A stretch of 64,000 nt of DNA from Cristatella mucedo (taxonomy: Eukaryota; Bryozoa; Phylactolaemata; Cristatellidae), in contig WPIO01000028.1 in the NCBI GenBank assembly GCA_009760855.2, forward strand, positions 4,643,501 to 4,707,500, written 5' to 3'. The translations under genes were made by a program, and so were the position numbers. Below, in pieces: positions 53,535 to 62,935 of this stretch (position 1 is the stretch's first letter; each line of letters opens with the position of its first letter). The notes beneath the pieces are model-generated. The model made no database searches and had not been told where the DNA came from. It was given only the letters and a program-made list of their open reading frames with translations.

Positions 53535-53889
53535 TGTTGTTTGGTCGCACAGTAGAGAACCAGCCGATGCCCAACACCGACAGTTTATTCCCAATACACG
53601 GAGCCCTAGAGCGCACGGCTCCCCTCAGCCACTACTCTCACGCGACTCCCCTCCCCTGGTCGACTCCGATGACTCATCGACCACAATGGTGCACCGGCCG
53701 ACCCTGATAGTGAATCCACCATCTGGCCACCAGCTGGTTACCGGCCTGTGTCCATACCACATCACAGGCGGACCACAGCTGTGCACCGGCCCCTCTCGGT
53801 GGTGCTTCAAACAGCTCACCAGTGGCTTATCAGACATACAATACATACATACGAACTACATATACATACATACGTACATACGAACTACA
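53535..53889 (-). repeat. 5' LTR of the Gypsy element
   Basis: It has the same 355 bp as the left LTR with two substitutions. Read in the element's direction it should hold the promoter; no obvious TATA box was seen within it. After its internal edge the minus strand reads AGCTATTTCTCGGCGG, which does not begin with the usual TGG of a tRNA primer-binding site. Confidence 0.97.
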
Positions 53890-53894
53890 CAAGC
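53890..53894. repeat. Target-site duplication (right), CAAGC
   Basis: This is the exact partner of 49532-49536. Confidence 0.95.
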
Positions 53895-54480
53895 GATTTT
53901 GCAGCGCGAAAAATCATGCGGCGTTTCGGCAGCTCTCTCTCGAGGAGCACATGCTTTCATTGTAGCTTGGCGACTTCCAGACCAAGCAAAGCATTTCGAA
54001 GAGGGCCTGGAAGGTGCTCGCGCGCTCGGCCCCAGCGCGAAGAGCAGAGCGGCGGACGCTGGCAATCGCCGCTTTCGCCTTTGAACCGCTTTAGGCCCTC
54101 GCTCCGAAGTTGTGTGCGCCGCCGCCGCCGCAACACCGCCGCTTGCATTCTAAGACTCGTGGATTGAACGGCGGCGATCGGGCGCTGTCCATTCATCGCC
54201 GCAGACAACGGGACGGGACGCGTGCGTCTCGTTCGCCGCGCCAGACGTTCGGTCGTTCGCTCCCATGCAGGACGCCGTCTTAGTGGAAGCGCGATCGCCG
54301 CCTAGCGGCGGCTGTCCGACTCGACCAGCGGCCAGTGTCTCAGCTCGCTGCGGTCGGTGCCGGGGTCAGGCTGACCGGAGATGTCCAAGGCCTGACCCTC
54401 GCGACTGGCTAATGCGGACTGCGACTCGACTCCTCTCGTCTCTCTCGCTCGATCGTCGCCGACACAAATTCGCTGATGAA
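53895..54480. other. GC-rich tract, no gene recognised
   Basis: It is CG-rich with overlapping ORFs on both strands (for example 53957-54208 minus and 54265-54504 plus) that lack motifs. Removing the LTR element would join it to the flank at 49531. Confidence 0.45.
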
Positions 54481-54489
54481 TACATATAT

Positions 54490-54622
54490 AATTCATTTGT
54501 ATAGCGCCCCAAGAGAACCGAATCTCTATTCAGGCGCTTGACCTATGCCTCGGGGCCCGAGCACCTCGACCTTAGCTAGACCTTGGCCGGGGTGAGCACC
54601 TGTACCGCTGAAAGCAAGCCAG
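54490..54622 (-). mobile_element. SINE-1, tRNA-derived SINE
   Basis: On the minus strand the tail reads CAAGCGCCTGAATAGAGATT...GGGGCGCTATACAAATGAAT, the most complete SINE-1 hairpin in the window. The head (B-box-like GGGCCCCGAGG) is diverged. Confidence 0.82.
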
Positions 54623-54639
54623 GTGGCGCGCTCAAATGA

Positions 54640-55400
54640 CATCGCCCACGCTCTGCCCGGAGAAGCTAGCATCGGGCGTCTCGGCGTCGCGATAGAGCGA
54701 GTAGCGGCCCATTTTTGCGGGCAGTGCGCGCGCAGTTGCCGGAGCGGCGCTAGCAGTGGCGTATCTACAGCAGATGCAGTGCGGCCGAAAGCCCAGAAGT
54801 CCTCCGGGCTTCCGCCTCTGCTTCATTCAGCCTTCGAGCACCGGCCGCTCGGCAGCTGACTGGCGTCGTCGAAGACAGTCGCTCGAAGGAAACGACGACG
54901 GCCGCTGACAGGTCACGCTGGCGGCGAACTCTGTAGGGAAGACGCGCCAAAGACGGGCTGCGCCTGCCAGCAGAAAACGACGGCGGTCGTTGGCTGTGCG
55001 CGCGAGAGAGAGACGGGAGCTGCCAGTAGGAATGGCGGCCGTTAGCTATGCGCAAGAGAACAAAGCGACTTCCAAAGGTGAAGTCGGTATCGGGGTCGCG
55101 CAAATGGCTCGAGGCAAATTCAATATTTGCCGGGAGCAACGCTGTCAGTGACAATACGATCCCGAGCGCCAGAAAACGCATGGGTAAAGAGAGCGCCTAC
55201 TCCAAATAGCCGTTCGCGGCCAGGGTTCGTACCACGTGATCCTGCTGCGCAATACGGGCTGCTCTCGCTCTATCGCGGCTGCCACCAGGATACGGGGGGG
55301 GGGGGGCATGCGGCGAAGTCTGCAGTGGAGAAACAGCTGCGTGCAAGCTGCCGCCGCCGCCGCCACTTGAACTCTGACCCCCTACCTAGCGGTAAATGAC
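54640..55400. other. GC-rich tract, no gene recognised
   Basis: It is CG-rich with a run of 13 G at 55294-55306. The minus ORF at 54765-55181 starts with a signal-peptide-like MRFLALGIVLSLTALLPA but then becomes Arg/Ser-rich without motifs. I could not support a gene. Confidence 0.4.
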
Positions 55401-56155
55401 GACCGGCACGCAAGCGCTACTCAGGTGGAAGTTCGATGCCAAAAAGATCAGCCCGAACTGCTCGGGCGGTTCCGAGAACGGCGATCGGCGCCGACCTTCC
55501 CACTCGGCGACGCATTGCGATAGCGCCGTCAAAATTCGTGGTTAGAGCATGGAAAATCTGTTCACAGCGCCCTCTAAATACTGTTTTTAACAGCATTAGA
55601 GCCCTCTGGACATGAAATAGCACTTTTTTAGTCATCATTATACTCGTATTGCCCAATATGTTGGACAAAAATTAGAGAAAATAAGGCATATTAGACATTA
55701 AAAATATCATATTAGTATATTGTATATTTAATTACACGCACACAGTTCTTAAACACAGCCACTAACCTGTGAAAATCGTGCAACTTGGTCAGATGTGCAA
55801 CTTGTTCGATTATGAATCGATGGAGATGAAGAGCTGCACCGCACAGCAAAGAAAAACGAGGCTAGCGCTACTCTGCAGGAATGACTTCGATAGGAGAGAC
55901 TTCAGGCGGTGCGCCACCTTCTGCAGGTGCGTCGTCAACTTCTTCCGCGTTCCGTGCGTACAGTAGTTTTAATTTTTTTGTAATACATGGGTGTATAATT
56001 GACTGAGACAACCAAGCGTGCACCGATGCATTTTCACTCTCTCGATCAACTTTTTAATGAGCGCACATGCACTTGAAAAACCGCGATAGAGTGAAGCGGC
56101 AAAAGTCAAAGCACGAAGTGGCGAGGGACGACTGTACTCCGAAATAGATTATTAT
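55401..56155. other. No gene recognised
   Basis: It is AT-rich after 55560. No motif-bearing ORF or nameable repeat was seen. Confidence 0.45.
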
Positions 56156-56571
56156 CAGGGCTCGCGTAAGCGCAGACTACGCATTGCCGTCTGCATCGGC
56201 AACGGAATGTCCTGGGAACCCGAGACCGCAGTGGGGCAATAGCGGATGCCTGCGCCTGGGCACGCCCATTAGCATTCAGCGGCAAGATTAGCCAACTAAA
56301 GAACGCCGGTAAGTGCTGGCTGAGTTAGCTAATTGAAGTTGACACCAAAATCAAGGCTGCGCATAATAATATTTTTATTATATTTAATTTTCTCATGTTT
56401 AACGATAAATACACTGAAATATTTAATTCCAAAGTACAATATATTGCAATGTCTAATTCCAAAATACATATGTTGCAATAGTCTATTCAAAAAATACAAT
56501 ATTTTGTAATGTTCTATCCCATCAATGCACTATGTTGCACATCGCATGTTTCAATCTTTTTCTCTGTGCTT

Positions 56572-57125
56572 TCAGCAATAATCTTCATATTCTTGTTCGT
56601 TCTCTTCGTTATCACCGGATGTCTCTGAGAATTTTGCATTCACTATCAATGCGATTGGAGCAAAATTCCACAGTGACTTGTTTTTATTCAGAAAAAGCAG
56701 CGCCTCCGACGTTCTGGGTTGCAAACTACACCGGTAAGGACAAAACACTCGCATCGTCGTGAAGAAAATTCTCTCCACCTCATTTGATGCTGGAAGCAAG
56801 AAGCGGGTGCTGATGTACTCGCTGCATGCTTTCTTCTCTGCAACCTGCTGTCGCTTGAGTGCTCGCTCAGCGAAAGACAATTGAGCATCACCATCATCTG
56901 CAGTGTTTTCGCATCCAGAGATACAGGCAGCAACAATTGTTCAACAGTACGTTTTTCATGAATCGTCAGAATGTTCTCCTTGTTTGTTTGTATCTTGACG
57001 GTGGCCGTTTCCAAATCTTTGCTGTAGATGATATCTGCATCATTGCCAACATAGTGGTGGAAGGCAAACTCTGGGTATGAGTCAATGATCGATTGAAATA
57101 AAACATCCCATTCTTTCATGGCCAT
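56572..57125 (-). pseudogene. hAT transposase C-terminus, frameshifted
   Basis: The first frame (about 57125 to 56900) gives MAMKEWDVLFQSIIDSYPEF, then KIQTNKENILTIHEKRTVEQ and LLLPVSLDA. Near 56880 the reading shifts to a second frame, LSFAERALKRQQVAEKKACS, then YISTRFLLPASNEVERIFF and RTSEALLFLNKNKSLWN. The block LLP-SN-VER-F followed by a P-x-x-E-x-LxFL-x-N-x-x-LW segment is the C-terminal dimerisation domain of hAT transposases. The RNase H-like catalytic core upstream is absent. Confidence 0.85.
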
Positions 57126-57149
57126 GTCGCGTCGTTGTAGCGCTATACT

Positions 57150-57222
57150 ATATATATTGATACTGTCAAGCAATCCAGTACAATATATTGATACTGTCAA
57201 GCAATCCAGTACAATATAAATT
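57150..57222. repeat. 31-bp tandem duplication next to the hAT transposase
   Basis: ATATTGATACTGTCAAGCAA plus TCCAGTACAAT occurs twice in direct succession. Each unit contains the CAATATATTG-type word seen in both subterminal regions of the hAT relic. Confidence 0.85.
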
Positions 57223-57558
57223 TGTGTGGTCACCCAAATCAGTATAATGTATTGTAGCCAATATATTGCAGTATATTTTATCTACAATTTATGTTAGCCT
57301 ATGCATTTAACCTTTTTTAGGTCTAAGTCGCGGAGCTATTGGTGATGTCATGACCGTTTTTAAACGCTTGCAACCCTCCGTCGCTGCAGAATAGACTTTT
57401 CTTCATGAGAGATATGGGCTTTTTATGTTAAGATGTGGGCGCTCTTCGTTGTTGCCTTGTTCCGCTACTGTCGGCATATACGTATACTGTACGCATCGGT
57501 ACTGCGCCTGTAAGTCGCTAGCCCTGATATAGGGTTCAGGCTAATTCATCCTGTGGGT

Positions 57559-57630
57559 GCCTTTGTAGCTCAGTGGTAGAGCACCAGTCTCGTAAACTGG
57601 GGGTCCTGGGTTCAATCCCCAGCAGAGGCT
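57559..57630 (+). tRNA. tRNA-Thr (anticodon CGU)
   Basis: This 72-nt cloverleaf has a 7-bp acceptor stem (GCCTTTG with CAGAGGC, one G-U pair), D stem GCTC/GAGC, anticodon stem CCAGT/ACTGG with loop CTCGTAA, a 5-nt variable loop GGGTC, T stem CTGGG/CCCAG with loop TTCAATC, and discriminator T. The anticodon CGT decodes ACG (Thr). The internal A box (TAGCTCAGTGG) and B box (GGTTCAATCC) are intact. It has no intron, and CCA is not encoded. The first run of four T after it is at about 57665, so termination may be weak. The intact stems argue for a gene rather than a SINE head. It lies 32 bp after the hAT relic. Confidence 0.93.
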
Positions 57631-58139
57631 CTCTTTATCAAACCCAAATATCTTTATCAGGGTAATTTTGCAAACTTTCTGTAAGTTTACTGCCGGAAGC
57701 TTGGAGTAAGCTTAGTAATAAATTGTGCTTTTTCACTCTAAAACTGAAGTCCGGCGACGGCGAGCGATTGGCTTGCCAAATGGGTGGGGTCTCCTCACTA
57801 CCCAGATACTAACTAGCAAGCAGCTCGTCCAATAAGCTGTGTAACTTTTTACAGAAAAAATTGCACGTGTTCGTGTCTAATAAAGAAAGCCCCTCTAACA
57901 AAAGTAAGTATCGAGTCGCAAACTGTGCCTTCTTTAAGAGACTTTCCGAGCTTTCTGTTTGTGATATAGCTAACTTAATCAAATCTAGGAAAAAGTACTT
58001 TGTTTCCTGAAGAACCTATTCAATCTCTCTGGCAGAAAAACTTAACCCATTGCCCAGGCATAGCTGAGATTTTTGTAACGCTTCTCTGAAAAAGGGGTGT
58101 TACCCCCAAGTCCTTCGAATAGGCCAGCCATCATTTAAC
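57631..58139. other. No gene recognised
   Basis: It may contain decayed upstream LINE sequence of the L2-C copy that follows. Nothing could be assigned with confidence. Confidence 0.4.
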
Positions 58140-58650
58140 CGATACTTACAAAGCCTAGATTAGATTAAGAGGTCCTTGCAAACCACTGCGCAGTTTCCCT
58201 TCTACCTTTTTTGTCAAACATTCGTGAAAAAATTGTAGCTTGGCGGCTTGTAGCACACTTCGAAAAGAATGAAATTTCAGAAAAATCTCAGTCGGGATGC
58301 AAGCGACACCACTCCGCTAAAACGGCCCTCCTCCGTCTAACAATGACATCCAATGCAGCAAAGATTGCTGAAATATGATGGCCCTAGCGCTGCTGGCTCT
58401 ATTCGCTGAATTTGACACTACTGATAAAGATACCCTAGTTTAACGATTGAGAACAACGATCGGTCTGGCAGCTGAGGCAGTGGCGTGGTTCAAATTGAAC
58501 TTGCCCGGTCGGGTTTAATCCGTGTCTTGTGAGGGACACGTCTCATCTACCCGACCAGTCACCTGTGGAGTCCCACAAGGGTTCGTTCGGTGTCGTTTAC
58601 TACACTCCATTTATACCAAGCCTCTGGGAAAGTGTTTGGACCCATGGAAT
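58140..58650 (+). mobile_element. L2-C LINE reverse transcriptase relic
   Basis: The + strand, across frame breaks, encodes SQSGCKRHHSAKTALLRLT, LLALFAEFDTTDKDTLV (motif A), AVAWFKLNLPGRV and THLWSPTRVRSVSFTTLH-like words. The DNA from 58440 matches the inverted copy at 61340-61570 (shared THGVPQG-F block). It stops at GCTGCCGATACTCTGAGAGA, inside the YADDT segment, where the GA repeat begins. Confidence 0.82.
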
Positions 58651-58669
58651 TAGCTATGCTGCCGATACT

Positions 58670-58721
58670 CTGAGAGAGGGAGAGAGGTAGTGCGAGAACG
58701 AGAGATAGAGGGAGGGAAAGG

Positions 58722-58770
<49 letters not shown>

Positions 58771-58812
58771 GAGAGAGGAGAGAGAGAGAGCTGAGAGAGA
58801 GAGAGGCAAAGA
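58670..58812. repeat. (GA)n microsatellite
   Basis: This GA-rich run with few interruptions starts within the LINE relic's YADDT segment. Confidence 0.97.
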
Positions 58813-59019
58813 AAGGGAGGAACAACAGAGTCAGTGAAAAACGTCAGGGTCAGGGAACAGGATAGAGGTACAAACTAGATACAGGAGAAAGCGACAAAAT
58901 GGAGAGAGAAACCTACCGAGCAAGAGAAAGAGAGAGAGCTGGGGAGACAAGAGGAAGAGAGAGAGAGAGAAGACAGAGTGAGAGCGAACTAGCGAAAGAG
59001 AGAGCGAAAGAGAGAGCGC
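58813..59019. repeat. Purine-rich junction between the two satellites
   Basis: Less regular GA-rich sequence (GAGAAAGCGACAAAATGGAG...) links the (GA)n run to the minisatellite. The 163-codon ORF beginning here is Arg/Glu/Gly repeat and not a gene. Confidence 0.7.
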
Positions 59020-59500
59020 GAGAGGAGGGAGAGAGGAGGGAGAGAGGAGGGAGAGAGGAGGGAGAGAGGAGGGAGAGAGGAGGGAGAGAGAGGAGAGAGA
59101 GGGAGAGAGGAGGAGAGAGGAGGAAGAGAGGAGGGAGAGAGGAGGGAGAGAGGAGGGAGAGAGGAGGGAGAGAGGAGGGAGAGAGGAGGGAGAGAGGAGG
59201 GAGAGAGGAGGGAGAGAGGAGGGAGAGAGGAGGGAGAGAGGAGGGAGAGAGGAGGGAGAGAGGAGGGAGAGAGGAGGGAGAGAGGAGGAGGGAGAGAGGA
59301 GGGAGAGAAAGAGGGAGAGAGGAGGGAGAGAGGAGGGAGAGAGGAGGGAGAGAGGAGGAAGAGAGGAGGGAGAGAAGAGGGAGAGAGTAGGAAGAGAGGA
59401 GGAAGAGAGGAAGGAGAGAGGAAGGAGAGAGGAGGGAGAGAGGAGGGAGAGAGGAGGGAGAGAGGAGGGAGAGAGGAGGGAGAGAGGAGGGAGAGAGGTG
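59020..59500. repeat. 11-bp purine minisatellite (GGGAGAGAGGA)n, about 43 units
   Basis: Nearly pure G/A on the + strand with an 11-bp period and variants (GAAGAGAGGA, GAAGGAGAGA). Because 11 is not a multiple of 3, every frame cycles through the same 11-residue peptide; that is why ORFs of 163 (+) and 197 (-) codons appear. Such mirror-like purine tracts can form triplex DNA. Confidence 0.97.
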
Positions 59501-59739
59501 GGACAAGTATCGACTGAGAGTCTTAGCGATTAAAGCCCGATGCTACTTAACCCAAACCTTATGGCTTTGAACTAGCTCCGCTGGACTTCAGGGCGATGTC
59601 ACTTGTAACCTCCTTGAATGTAGACTTTGAGGTTACGCATGGGATTGAGGGACAAGATTCTGTGGGGGGTGTTGCCATCTTAGGGATGGACTCTCTGATC
59701 TTGTCTTATTATCAGTAGTAGTAGTAGTATAATTGTCTA
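59501..59739. other. No gene recognised
   Basis: This is a short spacer ending in AGTAGTAGTAGTAT just before the LINE copy. Confidence 0.5.
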
Positions 59740-60848
59740 TCTTGTTGAAAAACAAGCTAGAAAGGCGATCATCAATCACGATAGGCTTTAACTTCTATGC
59801 AGAAGACACTTATTTGTATCTTTGCTTTCATCCCGCCCAGCCCTCGAGCACGTCGAATTCTCTCCACTCCTTTGCTGTATGTTTTGATGACATTCGCACA
59901 TGGATGGCAGCAAACTTTCTTAAATGATGAATGATAAAACCAACTTACTATTTATAGGCAAACTAAGCACGATTCAGAAATTGGTAAGTCTAACTCTCAC
60001 AATCGGTTCTGCCAGCATAGCTCCTGTTGAATATGAACGAAATCTAGGCGTCATATTACATAGTCAAGTCTGCATACTTTCAGCTACATAAAACTGCTAA
60101 AATTCGGGCTTGTTTAGGTAAGGATACCACGTCTAAGTTGATCCATGCATTCTTGACATCCTGTCTTGACTTCTGTAACTCACTGCTTGCGCATCTACCA
60201 GCTTGTGCAATCAGGCGCTTACAGCTGGGGCAAAACTCAGCAACTAGGCTTGTCTGTCGTGAGCGTCGCAGCTGCCATATCACACCACTTCTCGCCGATC
60301 TGCACTGGCTACCAGTCAAGCAACGGATTGACTTCAAGGTTTTGTCGCTCACTTTCAGGTCACTTCATTCTTTGGCTCCAGCCTACCTATCAGATCTACT
60401 CCCTCACCAGGCTAAGCATCGTACCATCTGCTTTTCGAATCTAACTGTTTACCTATACCTCGTACAGACCTCAAATCCTTTGGAGACCACGCATTTTTAG
60501 TTCGTATGCTCCCAAAGTCTAGAACTCACTTCGACTTTCATAACGCCATCTCCTGACTTGACCGCATTTAAAAAGAAACTAAAAACGTATCTATTTATCA
60601 CATCATTTAGTGTGTCCACGTGATTCTACCTGTTTGTGCTTATGCGTGCTGACACTGGGCATGCTGCCACTTACCGTATTTGCATGCTGACCCTGCGCAT
60701 GTCACCCCTAACAATGTTAGTTTTGTTGTTTATTGAATATGCTACCTATAACCATTCGATCGTGCTTCCTTGGCAGCAAATGCAAAGTGCCTAGAAAGAG
60801 ATTGAGTTTTCTGAGGGCGCTATATCAAATGTATTATTATAATGATTA
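59740..60848 (+). mobile_element. L2-A LINE copy (end of RT to 3' tail)
   Basis: It starts at GFNFYAEDTYLYLCFHPAQP (the YxDD region, now YAED) and continues with DDIRTWMAANFLK, LDFCNSLLAHLPACAIRRLQ, RLVCRERRSCHITPLLADLH, WLPVKQRIDFKVLSLTFRS and AYLSDLLPHQAKHRTICF. The 3' UTR, hairpin (AAAGTGCCTAGAAAGAGATT) and (ATT)n follow. About 40-60 bp are deleted near 60060 (the DDHISSTVKSAYFQL region). It is frameshifted and dead. Confidence 0.95.
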
Positions 60849-60849
60849 T

Positions 60850-61580
60850 GCGATTCGTTGACTCGTCTTGCTGCTATATTTATCGCAAGGTGTGGTGGCA
60901 TAATGACTTTGTATGGTAGCCCAGCGCAAAATGGAATTCCAATAATCTAGCTGAGACAGAACCAGTGAGCAAGCTATATTTTGCAAGCTACCGTAGTAGA
61001 CAGTCCCTAATCTTTGATAGGGATCGGACGTGATGGCTAGCGGTGGAGGCTGTCTTCCTAATGAAACTTTCAAATTGTATGCAATTGTCAAAGGCGACTC
61101 AAAAATTCCGAGCACATGGTTACGGTTGCACAACAGCACAACCTATTAGAAGAGCAAAGTCTTCTAATCCAGCCACACGCTTGGGGTATCCCATGAGTAG
61201 CAGTTACATTGTATGTCGTTAAGTTTAAGGAAGTTTGCCGTCATGCAAAATCAAATGTCCGAAAAGCAAGTATTCAGTTTATCAGAGGCTGCGGAAGACT
61301 CTGACGGTTTTACTGACACATACAACTGAGTATCGTCAGCATAAAAGTGATAGCTAACTCCATGGGTCCGAATCACTTTACCAGAAGTCTGGTATACATG
61401 GAGTATAGTAAAGGACACCGAACAAACCCTTGTGGGACTCCATGGGTTATTGATCTGGTAGAGCAGACCTGTCCCTCACATGACACGGATTGAACTCGAC
61501 CGGACAAGTTCGGTTTGAACCACGCCAATGCCTTGTCTGCCAGACCGGTCGTTGTTCTCAATCGTTAAAGTAGGATGTCC
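60850..61580 (-). mobile_element. L2-C LINE relic
   Basis: On the minus strand: AWFKPNLSGRVQSVSCEGQV, CSTRSITHGVPQGFVRCPLL and YSMYTRLLVK. After frame breaks come the CCATGGAGTTAGCTATCACT segment (HGVSYHFYADDTQ-like) and LVLSQLDYWNSILRWA. This is an RT with the GVPQG block and a downstream region as in L2/CR1 LINEs, but distinct in sequence from L2-A. Confidence 0.85.
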
Positions 61581-61627
61581 TGATCAATAGTGTCAAACGC
61601 CGCGGATAGAGCCAGCAGTGCTAGTTC

Positions 61628-61783
61628 AATGAAATTCTATAGCCCCTTAAGAGAACTTAGTCTCTATTCAGGAGCTTTACAAATGCCACGGAGCAGGCGC
61701 CCACGACCTTGATCATAAATACAGTCACCTTGACCTCGGTCGTTAAAGGCGAGCACCTTTGCCACTCGGTCAAGCCAGTGGGG
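61628..61783 (-). mobile_element. SINE-1, tRNA-derived SINE
   Basis: The + strand tail ATTCTATAGCCCCTTAAGAG and CTCTATTCAGGAGCTTTACA leads to an inverted head with CGAGCACCTTTGCCACTCGG (A box region). An extra ~20 bp lies between the boxes (GATCATAAATACAGTCACC). Confidence 0.78.
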
Positions 61784-61944
61784 CGTAAACGAGACTGAGC
61801 AACGATCTGGTAATTGTGAATACACTAAGTGTTACTAGGAAACTGGAAAGCTAGACACTTCAAATCTGTTCTACCAGCTTATTTCGTACAGTCTCAGCTC
61901 GAAATATGGGTGTCTTCTTCCAAAATGACTTGTCACTAGATGAA

Positions 61945-62054
61945 GTCCACTAACCATTCGATCGTGCTTTCTTTCCAGCAAATGTTAAGCACCTAGAAAG
62001 AGATTGAGTTCTATGAGGGCGCTTTATCAAATGCACTATCATTGTTATTAAGTC
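61945..62054 (+). mobile_element. L2-A LINE tail
   Basis: CCACTAACCATTCGATCGTG leads to AAGCACCTAGAAAGAGATTG, the hairpin and a short (ATT) tail. Only about 110 bp remain. Confidence 0.88.
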
Positions 62055-62089
62055 ATCAGTTCCACATTAAAGCATGCCTTCTTTCGCCT

Positions 62090-62935
62090 GCGTAACTTTG
62101 GCACTATTCGGGCTTGTTTGGCCAAGGTCACCACAGCAAGCCAGTTCATGCATTAATGACACTCCAACTAGATTTCTGTACCTCGATACTTGTAAGTCTT
62201 CTTGCACGCCCCATGCAATAATACGCTTACAGTCGGTGGAATGCTGTGAGTGCTAGACTTAGCTGTCGTAGGCGTAGCAACCGTCACATTACACTTCTAT
62301 TCACTCATCTGCACTGGCTACATTTAAAGCGTCGAATCGACTTCAAGATCCTGCCTGTCACTCACTTGTAGGTCCTTCAATTCACTTTCTCCGTTCTACC
62401 CATTGGAGTTGGTTTCACTTCAAACCTCCTCTCGCCCGCGGACCCGCTCTTCTAGCTCAGATCGATTGCTTGTGCCCCTTACTAAACTAAAATCCGTCGG
62501 AGACCGTGCCTTCAGTTACTATGCTCCAAAAGCTTGGAGCTCACAACCAACCGATATCACGTCATCTCCATATTTGACATTCTTTTAAAAAGAAGCTCAA
62601 AAACTACCCGTTCCCGCCGCCTTTGCTCTATCCGTGTAAATTGCGTAAAAAAATAAAACTGTAACTACGGGTAGCGGCGGTGACATGCTTTTGAATATCG
62701 CCACAGTGGACATGTCCTCTTTTCTGTGTGCTTTGCCTACAAGAGTGTGATCGATTAAGTGTTGCTAGGCGGTGGTCCCACTAACGCTGGGTCGAAAGTA
62801 ATTTGTTTGCTTTTTGCTACGTCTGGCTCTTGGTTATTGCTTCACTTGCAGCAAGAGCTGCAAAGTGTCTGAATAGAGATTAAGCTCTCCAACGAATGGC
62901 GAAAGACTTATTATTACTAGTATCACGCTCTAAAT
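62090..62935 (+). mobile_element. Diverged L2-type LINE 3' part
   Basis: The + strand holds, in several frames, TCACATTACACTTCTATTCA and HLHWLHLKRRIDFKIL, then PLTKLKSVGDRAFSYYAPKA and WSSQPTDITSSPYLT, the ORF end of an L2-type LINE. The end at 62868-62935 (GTGTCTGAATAGAGATTAAG...TTATTATTA) is closer to the SINE-1 tail than to L2-A. This LINE may therefore be the nearer partner of SINE-1. Confidence 0.75.

Larger units (their letters stand above)
49537..53889 (-). mobile_element. Ty3/Gypsy-type LTR retrotransposon, nearly intact but defective
   Basis: This 4353-bp element has 355-bp direct LTRs, a 5-bp target duplication, gag with two zinc knuckles, a -1 frameshift signal, and pol in the order protease, reverse transcriptase, RNase H, integrase. 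That domain order defines Ty3/Gypsy. It is transcribed on the minus strand, so the right LTR is the 5' LTR. The LTRs, identical when the element inserts, now differ at only 2 of 355 positions, so insertion is recent. No env-like ORF lies after pol. It is disabled by a gag stop codon and by loss of the YxDD region. Confidence 0.97.
56156..57526 (-). mobile_element. hAT transposon relic with terminal inverted repeats
   Basis: The left end reads CAGGGCTCGCGTAAGCGCAG and the inverted right end CAGGGCTAGCGACTTACAGG, with GCGCAG repeated further in. CAGGG termini are typical of hAT elements. Inside lies a broken hAT transposase C-terminus. Repeats with a CAATATATTG-like core flank the coding part on both sides (56420-56540 and 57150-57285), in subterminal position. 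No matching 8-bp target duplication is left (ATTATTAT versus ATATAGGG), so the copy is old or the ends are shifted. The 3' segment 57366-57470 is a copy of repeat X. Confidence 0.7.

Noticed and set aside
54765-55181. Minus ORF of 138 codons with a signal-peptide-like start
   Set aside because: After the hydrophobic start it is Arg/Ser-rich with no motif, in GC-rich DNA with competing frames. There is no splice or homology support.
59020-59500. CRISPR-like array
   Set aside because: Units are contiguous with no spacers, in an animal genome.
58899-59506. Long ORFs on both strands (163 codons plus, 197 codons minus)
   Set aside because: They are produced by the 11-bp purine minisatellite, which has no stop codon in any frame. 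The peptides are pure repeats of Arg/Glu/Gly or Ser/Leu/Pro.
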